Origin: Glycine soja
Lineage: Eukaryota > Streptophyta > Magnoliopsida > Fabales > Fabaceae
Reading direction: 5' to 3'
Assembly: GCF_004193775.1 (NCBI RefSeq)
Contig: NC_041011.1
Location: 13,758,968-13,822,967, forward strand
DNA length: 64,000 nt
The notes under the pieces are model-generated. The model saw nothing but the letters and a program-made list of their open reading frames with translations. It made no database searches and was not told the origin of the DNA. Both the position numbers and the translations under genes were made by a program. Shown in pieces: positions 33,971 to 45,300 of the stretch. Positions within the stretch are counted from its first letter, which is position 1. Every line of letters begins with the position of its first letter.

Positions 33971-33979
33971 CTCCCCCTC
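33971..33979 (-). other. Polypurine tract of copia element 2
   Basis: Minus-strand GAGGGGGAG directly precedes the 3' LTR and is identical to the tract of copia element 1. Confidence 0.9.
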
Positions 33980-36900
33980 AAGTTAGGTGCATAGATGTCT
34001 AGAAGGCCTAACTTGGATAAAAAAACAAAGAATTTGCAGTGAGGCAAGGCCTTGGTGAAGATGTCAGCAAGCTGTTGATGAGTAGGTAAGTATACCAGCT
34101 TGATAAAACCAGAGTGCACATATTGCCTTATGAAATGACAATCAATATCTATGTGCTTAGACCCATCATTTGAAGTTGGATTCTTAGCCAATGCAATAGC
34201 TGATTTATTGTCACACATGATCATTGTGGAATCAAGAGTAATCTAGAACACACGAAGAAGTTGTCGCAGCCATAATAACTCACTGGTAAGAGAAGCTAAA
34301 GCTCTATACTCAGCCTCTGCTGAGGACCTTGCAACAGTGGGTTGCTTTTTTGACTTCCAACATATGAGAGATGAGCCCAAGCAGATACAAAAACCAGTTG
34401 TTGACCTTCTAGTATCCTTGCAATTGCCCCAATCAGAGTCTACATAAGCTGTGACGGTGGAATTGCTGTTTGCAGAAAAGAACAAACCTTAGGCAGGAGC
34501 TGCTTTGAGGTATTGAAGGACTTGATGAAGAGCTTGAAGGTGAGGTGTCCTTGGAGTTTGCATAAACTGACTAAGCTTGTTTATGGGAAAAATAATATCT
34601 GGCCTTGAGATAGTCAAATACATTAACCTTCCTAGCAGCCTTCTGAATTGAGTAGGGTCTTCAAGAACTTCACCTGCAGTGCCATCCAATTGAAGACCAG
34701 GATCCATTGGAATTTTTGTAGGTTTTCAATTGGTGAAACCAGTATCTTCTAACAACTCTAGGGTGTATTTCCTTTGGTTCAAGTGAATGCCTTTTACAAA
34801 CTTAGCTATTTCCAAACCAAGAAAATACTTTAAATCACCTAGGACCTTGAGTTTGAACAAAACTTGCAACTGTATAGTAACTTCTGTAATTAGAGGTTTG
34901 TTTGGGCTAGCTATGATGATGTCGTCCAATAGACTAACAGGAGAATCAGAGAATCATTGCTCCCTTTAGAAAATAGAGAGTTATCTGCAGTAGATTGATT
35001 GAATCCCAACTTGATGATGGAATTGGAAAATTTCTGGAACCACTGCCTTGATGCTTGCCTCAAGCCATACAAGGACTTGTGTAACTTGCGCACTTGATGT
35101 TCCCCCTTTCCTAGATAACCTAAGGGCAGATCCATGTACACTTCTTCAAATAAATCTCCATTTAAGAAGGCATTGTTGATGTCAAGTTGTGTGAGATTCC
35201 ACTATTTCTGAGCTGCCATGGCAAGCAATAACCTGACTATAGTCAACTTTTCTATAGGTGAAAAAGTGTCAACAAAGTCTACACCCAACTGTTGTGTGTA
35301 ACCCTTGGCAACTAGACGTGCCTTATGCTTGCCTAGACTACCATCAGAGTTGAATTTGTTCTTATACAACCACCTGCAGCCTATTGTTTGCTTGCCTGGA
35401 GGTAAAGTGACAATGGACCAAGTCTTGTTCTCTTCCAAGGCTTTTATTTCCTCATTCATAGCATTCCTCCATTGAGGATACTTCACAGTTTGGTGATAGT
35501 ATTTTGGCTCATAATGTTGATCAATATTGCATATGAATGTTTGATAAGGAGTGGATAGAGAAGAGAAACTCATGTAGTCAGACATAGGGTAGGTAGTTTG
35601 ATGTATGTAAGCATCTAGGTAGGAGGGGGGATTAGATACACGAGTTGATCTTCTAAGGACAATAGCAGGTTGTGTCACAGTGGCTGGTTCAGTTTCCTGA
35701 CTAGGCTCATTTGGTTCATCTGCAGGAATTGGTTCATTTTTTGTAGTGATTGGAGGTTCGCCTTTAGTGGATACAGGCTCTGTTTGAAGGTTAATTGTGT
35801 GTGTTTCAATAGGTTTGGGAAAGACAATGTGCTAAAAAAGATCCTCAATGGTTGCTAGTTCACTAGCAGATGTGAAGGGAAATTTATGTTCAACAAAAAC
35901 AACATCTCTTGATATAATAAACTTCTTGTTAACTATGTCATGCAGTTTATACCCCTTATAACCAAGAGGATATCGTAGAAAGACAGTAGGAATTGCTCCA
36001 GGTGAGAATTTGTTTCTCTGATGCAATGGTACAACAACATAACATAGGCAGCCAAAAACTCTAAGGTGTTCATATGGTGGTTGTTTTTTGTAGAGAAACT
36101 CATATGGTGAACAACCTTTAAGAGCAGGAGTAGGTGTAGACGCTAATGCCTTTGGTGTTTTGATGATGATCATGATGATTTGATGCAAATGATGCCAATG
36201 GGCTTTTCAAGTTTAAATTCAAGACAATGATTCAAGAATACAAGCCACAACATCAAGATGATCACTAGTATTTTAGGAAGGCAATTCCTAATTAATATAG
36301 CAAAAGGTTTGGCCAAGTAATTTAAGTTAAAAAGTGTTTTTCAAAAGATTTACTCTCTGGTAATCGATTACCAGAGGATGTAATCGATTACCAGTGGCCA
36401 AAAATGACTTACAACAGCTACTAAATATTTGAATTCAAATTTTAGACTGTGTAATCAATTACACCATATTGGTAATCGATTACCAGTAGTTAATAAACGT
36501 TCTAATTCAAATTTTAAAAGCTGTAATCGATTACACAAATCCTGTAATCAATTACCAGAGGAGATTTTTAGAAAATAACTTCCAAGAGTCACATCTATTC
36601 AAATGGTTTATGAATGGCCATCAAAGGACTATTTATATGTGACTTGGAAACACGAATTGTGAGAGAGTTTTTCATTGCCCAAAAAAGTTTTATCCTCTCA
36701 AAAGATTAAGAGAGTTTTTCTGAATTGAAATGTCCTATCCTCTCAAAGATTCCTTGGTCAAACACTTGCATATTCAATAAGGAATTGTGATTGATCTTCA
36801 TTGTACAATCTATCTCTTTCAAAAGAGATTTCTTCTTCTCTTCTTCTTACTTCTGAAAAGGGATTAAGAGATCGGGGATCTCTTGTTGTAAAATAATTCT

Positions 36901-39290
36901 GAACACAAAGGAAGGATTGTCCTTTTGTGTTCAAAACTTGTAAAAGGATTTTACAAGAGAGTGGAAAATCTCAAGTGGGTTGCTTGAGGACTAGACGTAG
37001 GCACGGGAAGTGGCCGAACCAGTATAAATCAGTTTGTATTTCTCTCTTCCCTTAAACCTCTTTTATTTATTTCCATTTATCTTTTGCTTTAAAGAAGTTT
37101 ATTCTGAATTGTCCTTTGAGTAATTCATGTTAAGGGTGCATTGTTAATCTAAAGAGAGAGAGCGAAATTTTAATTGGAGAATAGTTCTTGTTATCTTAAT
37201 TCAACCCCCCCCCCTTCTTAAGATAACTGAGGCCATTTGTCTAATAGTAGGCACTCTATTAATTAGAAAAATTGTAGTGTTTATACATTCTCCCTAAAAA
37301 CGAATTGGAGCCTTTGATTGAAACAATAAAGACCTAGCAACATTCAACAAATGTTGATGTTTTCTTTCCACCACTGAATTTTGCTCAGGCCTATAAGGGC
37401 AACTGAACAAATGCAATGTCCCTTGTTCACTTAGAAAGTCATCAAGTTTTAGTTCTTTGGCATTGTCATATCTCAGTTGCTTTATAGGCTTGTCAAAATT
37501 TGTTTTAACAAAAACAAAGAAATTCTTGATCAACTGAGTAGCCTCAGACTTATTTTTCATTAAATATAACCATGTAAACCTAGAACTATCATCAACAATA
37601 GTCAAAAAGTAATGCTTTCCATCATGAATAGCATGTTGATATGGTCCCCAAGTGTCCACATGTATGAGATCAAATGGGGACTCAGAATAATGGTTATTTG
37701 AAATAAAAGAAAGCCTTCTAAATTTGGACAGGGGGCAAACCATGCAATCTTTATAACTATGAGATGTCAAATGCAATGAATTTTTATTTGCAAAAAGTTT
37801 CAAAATCTTGTTAGATACATGTCCCAAACGGGAATGCCACAAAGATTGTTCACTAAGAACATTATTACAACCTGTAACTACATCATTACAATTTGAAGAG
37901 TGTGAATTCACAAGTGTGCGTGAGGCGGAAAATGTGAGTGTGTGCTCTGTATAGAGAAGAAATAGATCAAGATGGAGATCACCTCTGCCAATTGTCTTGT
38001 GTGTTTGAGTGTCCTGGAAAAGAACAAAAGTGTCTTCAAACAACACACCAATTTTACAATTGGGAGTGATCTTAGGCACAGAAATCAGATTGACATGAAA
38101 AGAGGGAATATAAAGGACATTATGCAAAACAATGCGAGAATTTATCCTAACAGAACCAGTTCCAACCACTTGAACTCTAGTTCCATTTGGTAGAAGCACA
38201 AACTTGTTTTTCAAGAATTTGAAGTTAAAGAGAAATTCAGGAAAGCAAGTAATGTGAGTTGTTGCTCCAGAATCAACAATCCAAGCATTAGGTGCTTGGA
38301 AAGGGGAATTTAAAGTAGAGTTTGACATGCCTATGATTTCAATACATGTCTGTCAGAGGAGTCTTGTTGAGAGGCACTAGGCAGCTGTGCCATTTGAGCT
38401 TGAAGGAGGGCAAGAACTTGCTGGCATTGTTGTTGAGACCAAGATTGGCTTTGTTCTCCTGATGCAACATCAAGAATGTTATTCACTGAGTTATTTGCAG
38501 CTGAAGTATTCCCAGATTTCTTGAAGCTTGGAGGGTATCCATGGATCTTGAAGCATTTTTCCTTTGTGTGCCCATGGAAGTTGCAATGAGAGCAGAACGG
38601 TCTATTCTTGCGAGTAGGTTTTCCCTTAGCATTGGATAGGGTTACAGCACAAGCCATTTCAGCAGGAGGAGCAAAATTTGGTTGAACACCAACAACCCTA
38701 TGAGTTTCATCTTGAAGCAATAATGAGAAGGTCTCATCAATATCCGGAATCGGTTTCATCAACAAGATTTGACCTCTAGCATGGGCAAAACTCTCGTTGA
38801 CACCCATTAGAAATGACATGACAAATTCCTCTTTGATGGAAGCAAGAAGTGGAGCAACCCCGCCATAATTACAACTGTGATTGGCCTTGAGTTCACCCAG
38901 CTCAGCCCAAAGCCCTTTGAATCGCGTGAAGTAGATATTGATGGAGTTCGTTCCTTGAACACAATTGAGTAATGCTTTCCGCAATTGGAAGATTCTGGGT
39001 CCGTTCTTGATGTTGAAATGTTTCTCAAGATCGTTCCAGATGTTGGATGCAGAGGTTGAGTAAATGACACTCGCGCTAATTTCCTTTATGAGTGAATTCA
39101 AGATCCACGACGCAACAATGCTGTTGTTTCTTTTCCACGTGTGAAGCTTTGCAGTATCATTGGAATCAGGAATTGGGATGCTGCCATTGACGAAGCCCAA
39201 TTTGTTCCGACCATCGAGAGCCAAGATCATAGAGCGTCGCCATGTGAGATAGTTCAAGCCGTCGAGGGGCTTGGAAACGAGCACCAATTC
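33980..39290 (-). pseudogene. Copia gag-pol polyprotein, broken and split
   Basis: On the minus strand: gag (39287-38331) with zinc knuckle CSHCNFHGHTKEKCFKIHG; protease WIVDSGATTHI near 38280; integrase zinc finger HSRLGH; integrase core HVDTWGP to the ERKHQH region; the solo LTR interrupts just after; then reverse transcriptase ([24 protein letters not shown], with the YVDD motif hit by a frameshift near 34925) and RNase H (SSAEAEYRALA, DNKSAIALAKN), ending by about 33949. gag and pol are in different frames at 38330. TAG at 37294-37296, a stop near 35205 and others further downstream break it. Confidence 0.95.
36135..37246 (+). repeat. Solo LTR nested in copia element 2 (SIRE/Maximus-like)
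   Basis: The 1,112-base insertion is flanked by GTAGG on both sides (36130-36134 and 37247-37251). Its ends TGTAGAC and GTCTAATA look like decayed TGTTAGAC and GTCTAACA. It contains five or more TAATCGATTAC-type palindromes (36361-36545), a CCGAACCAGTATAAATC segment (37014-37030) and a C10 run before the 3' end. Removing it with one GTAGG restores a continuous copia reading frame across the joint. No internal coding region is present, which fits recombination between two LTRs of a former full element. Confidence 0.9.
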
Positions 39291-39396
39291 GGGGTTATCC
39301 GTATGGTGGATGTGGAAAGGATCTGTGGGTCGACCGGAGAATAAAGAGTCATCGCCGGAGTGGAGTGAGAGGTGGTGGTCATTACGGGGTTTTCTT

Positions 39397-39408
39397 CTTC
39401 TGATACCA
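39397..39408 (-). other. Primer binding site of copia element 2
   Basis: Minus-strand TGGTATCAGAAG directly follows the 5' LTR, as for initiator Met tRNA priming. Confidence 0.85.
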
Positions 39409-39586
39409 TATTAGAACAAAAGGTAAAAGCAATTGAAAAAAATGAATTCTTATTCCTTTAGCTCATTGTACAATGTACAATATATACAATAACAGAAACA
39501 GAAAAGACTAACTTAACCAACTAATCATAATGGACTAATAGCTAAGCTAACTATGGTAATAATCCTAACTAAAGTTGGTTGTAATA
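39409..39586 (-). repeat. 5' LTR of copia element 2
   Basis: On the plus strand it runs from TATTAGAACAAAAGG to GTTGTAATA and pairs with 33794-33970. It is followed by AAAGG, the right target duplication, and then LINE sequence. Confidence 0.95.
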
Positions 39587-39745
39587 AAAGGCAAGCCAGA
39601 AAAAGAATTCAATATTTTTTGGTAAAGGAGGCTTCCGGAAGCTAGCAAGAGCAATTCTCCAACAAGGAAGAAGGAACCATAGGCTCACTAATTATATTCC
39701 TTCTTCGATTGATAATGCAACGATGAGCCTGTTTTTGTCAACAAC

Positions 39746-40111
39746 AAAAAAAAATTATTTAATTTAATTGGTGGCACTAAATTTCTTAAATTTATATATT
39801 TTATTTCAAAATTATCCTTAATATTAATCAGACATAATTTTATTCTTTTTTCAAATATTTTATTATTTTAATTCTTAATCTCTCTCAACCTTAATCTATT
39901 TATTGCTTTAGTTTTTATTGACTATGAATGTGAATAGTTGAAGTAAGGTTCCTAAAATTCTCTTTATACAAGACAAATTTACTTCCAATTAAGGAGCTTA
40001 AAATGTTTATATATTCTACTTACTATATATTGAACTCAGAAAAATGACTCATAATTAATTTATTTTTGTGAAAAACAAATTAATGAATGAGACATTCTAG
40101 ATTAGTTCTTA
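39746..40111. other. AT-rich spacer
   Basis: A short run of A near 39750 marks the edge of the LINE remnant. Beyond it nothing is recognised up to the Stowaway-like element. Confidence 0.5.
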
Positions 40112-41335
40112 CTCCCTCTAGTCCTTTCTATAAGATCTAAACTAGACGTTTGGTTTAATCCTTTTATAAGATTCAATCTAAAATGTCTTTTGCATTAATT
40201 ATTTTTTAAGATAAATACCCTTAATTATGATGATGTGACAAAAAACACCACAAAAAGGAAATTGAATTGTGGTTTCACAAACTTTGACTCCTTTTTGAAA
40301 AATAAAGAATCTTTTGATATAAGTTCAGAATGAAAATGCAAACAGTTTTGGAAAAAAGTTTTAGTAGTTCAAAACTCTATTTCAAAATGATGTGCTTAGT
40401 TGGAAATCCTTTGACGAAAAGATTGAGTCCTAATTTCCTTTATAAAAAAGTTAACTTGACTTAAAGACTTATAAATATTAGTTAACATATCACAATTTAA
40501 AATCAGTGTAAAGAGAGGAAGAAGGTGATGCACAATGATTTTTATACTTTTTTCACCCAAACCTTAAGCTAGGTCCTGTCTTCATCCTTCAAGATGATAT
40601 TTCACTAACACAACCAGACACTACTAGACCGACAAACCACTGGATTTCAACAACCTGCCAGTAATTCCACCGAACTTCACACCTAGCCACAGCTACACCA
40701 GTTATACCACTGGTTACAACCCTTGCCAGCCACCTACTGGACTTTCAACAACAAAAGATCTTTGTGTTTTGACTACACAAATACAAATTTCTCCTGATAA
40801 GAGGGTTTCCACTTAGAAAATTACAATATCAATCTTTTATATATCTTAGACCTATATCAATTTACAAATTTTTACCAGAGTGGGTCACTAACTCTTTATT
40901 GAGAGGATTGAAGACACAATGGCATGCATAGTCAATAAAGAGTATTTTAGGAATAAAGACACAATGGCATGCATAGTCAATAAAGACACAATGGAATACA
41001 TTAACCTCTTAGACTCTTTATAAATCTTACTTTGTCTTATATAAAGAGTATTTTAGGAAACTTAATTTAATTATTTGCATGCATAGTCAATAAAGATTAA
41101 AATAATAAATATATTAATAATGAGAAATATTAAAGGAATTAAAATTAATAAAAATATATAATTAAAGATGCCTCTTTAATGTTAGGGATAATTTACAAAA
41201 AAAAGTATAAATTTTGGATTTAATGATACTAACAAAATTAACTAATTTTTTAATTTTGATAATATTGTGTGGATCTTATAAAAGAAAAAAAAAAACCTAA
41301 ACTATGGTTCTTATAGACCGGATCACCGGAAGGAG
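40112..41335. mobile_element. Stowaway/mariner-like element, 1.2 kb
   Basis: The left end CTCCCTCTAGTCCTTTCTATAAGA and the inverse of the right end (CTCCTTCCGGTGATCCGGTCTATAAGA) share CTCC-TC and TCTATAAGA blocks. They are flanked by TA dinucleotides (40110-40111 and 41336-41337). It is larger than a usual MITE. Inside are a stretch with balanced composition (40600-40745) and a short repeat, GACACAATGGCATGCATAGTCAATAAAG, at about 40913 and 40965 with a partial third copy near 41076. No transposase was recognised. Confidence 0.6.
40905..41100. repeat. Short interspersed repeats within the Stowaway-like element
   Basis: GCATGCATAGTCAATAAAG occurs three times (near 40924, 40972 and 41077), and AAAGAGTATTTTAGGAA occurs twice (near 40939 and 41044). 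This indicates internal duplication or rearrangement. Confidence 0.8.
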
Positions 41336-41337
41336 TA

Positions 41338-42081
41338 TAACTAATGGAAAATTATATTGGTTTTTAAAATTCCAATAATTTATGCGTTTTTCTCTCCTTT
41401 GTTTTGTTGTGTTCAGCCCCGCACATTTTATAAACCTGTATAGGTACATATAATTGATGTTGTTGCTAAGCATAGACCCTAAACGTAGCCTATATTCATC
41501 AACAGGGTAAGGCTAATGTATCACTGTACTTTCAGGCATGACAGGCAACGACGTTAGAACAAAAGGTTTGTTGCCAAACATAAAAAATATGTGAGTTCCC
41601 TTTCTCGTTGATTATTATACAATACGATATTAGATTAAGTCCTACACGTAGAGGCTATAAGTCATACATGCATGCACATACAATTTCCAATGTAGCAATT
41701 TGTTCTTCAAAAAGAAAAATATTTAGAGTTAGAGTTAGTTGTTTTTTATGCACGTACGCAAACATGGAATGCAGAGGGAAGTTATGAAGCATACTTTTGT
41801 CTTTGAAACGATATTTTGTATGTTATCATCATGATCAAGTTAATTGTTCCATATAATTAATGTTGCTAATTTAATATAAAGCTGTTCCTAGAACTTTACA
41901 AATAAAGACAAATTCATAAATAAAAAAATTCATTTAATGGTTGGTATTCATAAAAAAAGACAAATTCCTTAAAAAATAAAAAGACAAATTAACTTTATGT
42001 AAAAGTTATTACTCAAGGGAAAAAAATATAATCAAAATAAGTTATACTTAAAAAATAGTAACTTTACGTTTTCTTCAAATA
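41338..42081. other. AT-rich spacer
   Basis: No coding region or element ends recognised. The stretch between 41400 and 41560 is less AT-rich but shows no domain. Confidence 0.5.
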
Positions 42082-42374
42082 CTTCCTCCTATTCTTAATT
42101 ATAAAGTCCAAACTAAAAGTATAATTTGATCAATTTTATAAGATTTAATCTATAGTTTTTCAAGCATTATTATTTTTTCAGAATGACATTTTTCATTAAC
42201 TTCAGTTCTAGAATGATATGATAGTGAAAAAGCATAACACATCAATGTTTATTAGTTTTGTTTAGGAAAAAAAATACTAATTTAAGAAATTTAATATTCT
42301 CAACTAAATTAATTAAATTAATTATTTAATCTATACGAATTAATTAATTGGGCCTTATAATAAGGATTAAAGAA
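42082..42374. mobile_element. Possible Stowaway-type MITE
   Basis: The left end CTTCCTCCTATTCTTAATTATAAAG and the inverse of the right end (TTCTTTAATCCTTATTATAAGG) are similar, and TA lies on both sides (42080-42081 and 42375-42376). About 290 bases with no coding capacity, as expected for a MITE. The terminal match is only partial. Confidence 0.4.
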
Positions 42375-45300
42375 TATATTTTTTTAATAATATCATCAAT
42401 ATTTTATAAGAGAATATAAAAATAATATACATATAGTATTAAAATTATAAAAATGTTCAATATTTTAATTATTTTAAAATTAGAAAATTAGTCAGAAAAC
42501 AGTTATGAGAAATTTACTATTATAATGGTTTAATTGCTCTTTTTATCCCCAAAATTTTATAATCTCGTGGATTTTTCCTTCACAGAATATTTTCCACAAA
42601 TCCCCATCCTTCCCTCAATTTATAAAAAGTTACATTTTATTTTAATTTCGTCGGTTTAAAGGCAAAACTGTCACAAAATCATCTTAACTAAATAATTTAA
42701 AAAAAACATTTATGACCAAATAAACATTGTTAAGGTAAACCATATATCTTAATTTTTTTAAATAGAATCTAGCTCATCACTAAATTTGTCATCATCCAAT
42801 CAATCACTATGATACTTATTTAGTGATTGCACGCTGTTTCTTTTATATTTTTAACACTAACATTTTTTTATTTAAAAGGAGAAGTCAAATTTTGATATTA
42901 GAGAATTTATAACATCTAGTGATCATATTAGCTACTACATACACATCAATGAAAAGCTATCAAAATATATATTATTAGTGATAGCGTCTTATTAATTAGC
43001 AACGGAAAATATCAGTCACTATTAGTGTCTGATTTATAAACCAGTGGCTGAACACATAAATGAAAAACGTCTATAAACGTCCGATTTCAATCACTAACTC
43101 ATTTAACGACCAAATTTGCACATATGGTATTCTTTTGTGGTGTTTTATTCATAAATTACCACCCTTACTGGATCAAATAAGAAAGTTATATATATAAAAG
43201 AGAAGAGTTGGTACACCACAAGATATATAAATTCAAAAGAATAAAATAAAATTGGAAGGCCTTTCAATCGCTCGTTTTCTCTAATAAAAGTAAAAAATCT
43301 TATACCTTTTGTTCTTTTATATTCTTTTTCTGTGTTTAGAAGGGGAATAAAGGATCTTTACATGACATGAGATGTTACATAAACATTCGAAGGAATAGAA
43401 CATTTGACTCTTACGATACAAACTAAATTAACTTTCAAATTTAAACAGAATAACATAGTTTTGTCATGATCAAATAGTTAATTAAAAAATATTTAGAGAC
43501 AGTAGTGCACGCATCCCAGAATAGACAAGAGGCATAAAAGATAGAATCTGTAATTTCTCACTCACAGCTGCCACTATGATATAAAACAATAATATTGTGA
43601 ATATTTATAGGATACCTGCAGCGACAAGAAGCAACCAGTCCCAATATGTCCCCAACATTTTTATCGGTGTGTGCACTCTGGTCGGCTAAACCAACTATAT
43701 ATGAGCTTCTTATACAAATTAATTCATAATATTATATTCAATGCTCACTGTGTGTGCACCTTTGCACTGAGAATTTTCTTCTACTAAAACTGTGTATATT
43801 TGGGTATTAGTATGAATAACTTTTTTATATGATATACTCATATCCCATGACAAGAACATTAGTAATGTTGTAACTATATAATCCTACTTTTTAACTCTAT
43901 AAAAACTTTCTTCAATTTATATAACTAAGTATTAACATTAATAAAGTTATGCATATTTTGTTAACGCAAGGAAAAAGTATTATGTGGTTATATATAGATC
44001 AAAGTGGTATATATACAGTTACAAAATAGAATAATATGAAATACAATTAATATTGGTTACATTTAAATTGCAATCGTGAGAATATTGTAAAATCCGGATA
44101 TTATATTTAACTCCTTCCGATAAAAAAATTATAATTTATTTTATAATATGAATAATTTTATATAAACAATTGAGTTTCTAATATACATATGGTTGCTGAA
44201 TATATTATATAGAACACTGATAATTACGAAAATCACAGAAGATAAATGTTTTGGTATGTCAAAAAGTATTATATTATTTAAGAGTAGAAACTGAGAGTCT
44301 TCATAAACACTCTTCTTTGTTAAACTATTGAAGCACCTGACTTTTAAAGAAAAATAGGCAAATCGAGTATTAAAGCATATACAATACTTCGTTACGTCAA
44401 ATCAGATAACTCCAATTAATAATAATTAAAAAAATATAAAGATAAAAATAAAATGAATTTATTTAATTTTTGGAAATTTTGTATAAACATAACTAGTTTG
44501 CAATTGCGATGCATGTTGTACATCTCTTGGTTGTTAATATTATTATTATTAATATTTCTCTTTTGGATACATAAATAGTCGTTGTTATATTCCTGAGTGA
44601 AACAGTAAAAGCAGAAGAGCCTTGCAGTGTTAACTTCAGGTTTTAGGTCTGAATGTTGACGAGCATATAATGACATGCATTCTGTTCACTAATTGACCCC
44701 ATCAATGGAGAAAGGGGCCAAAAGAGTGTGTTGGCCTAGGCCAGTGTGAGCAACAGTAGATCTAGTCTAAATTGAAACTATAAAAGAATTAATTATAGCA
44801 TGACAGAGGAATGAGAAGAAGAGCCAAACAAAAAAGGCTAGCTAGATTAGAATCAGATATATTATACTATCATTTTAATTAATTATCAAGACATTATATA
44901 TTTATATACCACACTTTGAGAATTAAATAACTATGCTGCAAAGATTACCAGCATTGCCACCGTATGAAAGGGTACACATGCTTTGGTTGTAGCTATAGCT
45001 AGGGACACATGGTGTGTCTCACTCTAAATTGGTTTCAGATCATGATCTATAACCTAGCTATTGACAATTACTAATGTATTATTATTGGTATTCTATATAT
45101 TATTCATTGGAAGAATGTTAACCTACTTCTATAACACATTCATTCTAATAGTAAATTATTTATTATTAATTAACATTTATTAAAAATTATAAAATCATAA
45201 GTATACTTATTCTATAATTAAGAAGTGAAATTCACATAACTTTATAATTTCTAATAAAATTTAGTCAGATAGTGTATTAAAAAAATGAGTTTAAAAGTAT

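Larger units (their letters stand above)
33794..39586 (-). mobile_element. Ty1/copia LTR retrotransposon inserted in the LINE
   Basis: LTRs of 177 bases (33794-33970) and 178 bases (39409-39586) flank a minus-strand gag-pol remnant. The perfect target duplication AAAGG lies at 33789-33793 and 39587-39591. Element ends are unusual: TATTA...TAATA instead of TG...CA. By eye the LTRs differ at seven positions plus one gap (about 96% identity). The element is interrupted by a solo LTR at 36135-37246. Confidence 0.97.
31870..39745 (-). mobile_element. L1-type LINE 3' part, interrupted by two insertions
   Basis: Three blocks form one minus-strand LINE: 39745-39592, 33788-33322 and 32278-31870. Across the joints they read the zinc-binding region downstream of the reverse transcriptase (FFFWLAF, then CCRCKVEEESLLHMLQD) and a plant-type RNase H (FGGLLRND, then GFSGSCGPATNLFAEIATM, then SREGNNSVDLLAKMGSSS). 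The copia element at 33794-39586 and the PIF/Harbinger-like element at 32282-33318 interrupt it. Removing each insertion and one target duplication makes the LINE frame continuous at the joint. Stops are present (for instance TGA in place of Trp just left of the 32279 joint). The 5' part is missing. Confidence 0.85.

Noticed and set aside
36156..37287. Alternative solo-LTR boundaries TGTTTTGATG to TTATACA
   Set aside because: Flanks do not match there, and the sequence right of 37251 still encodes copia integrase; the GTAGG boundaries are consistent.
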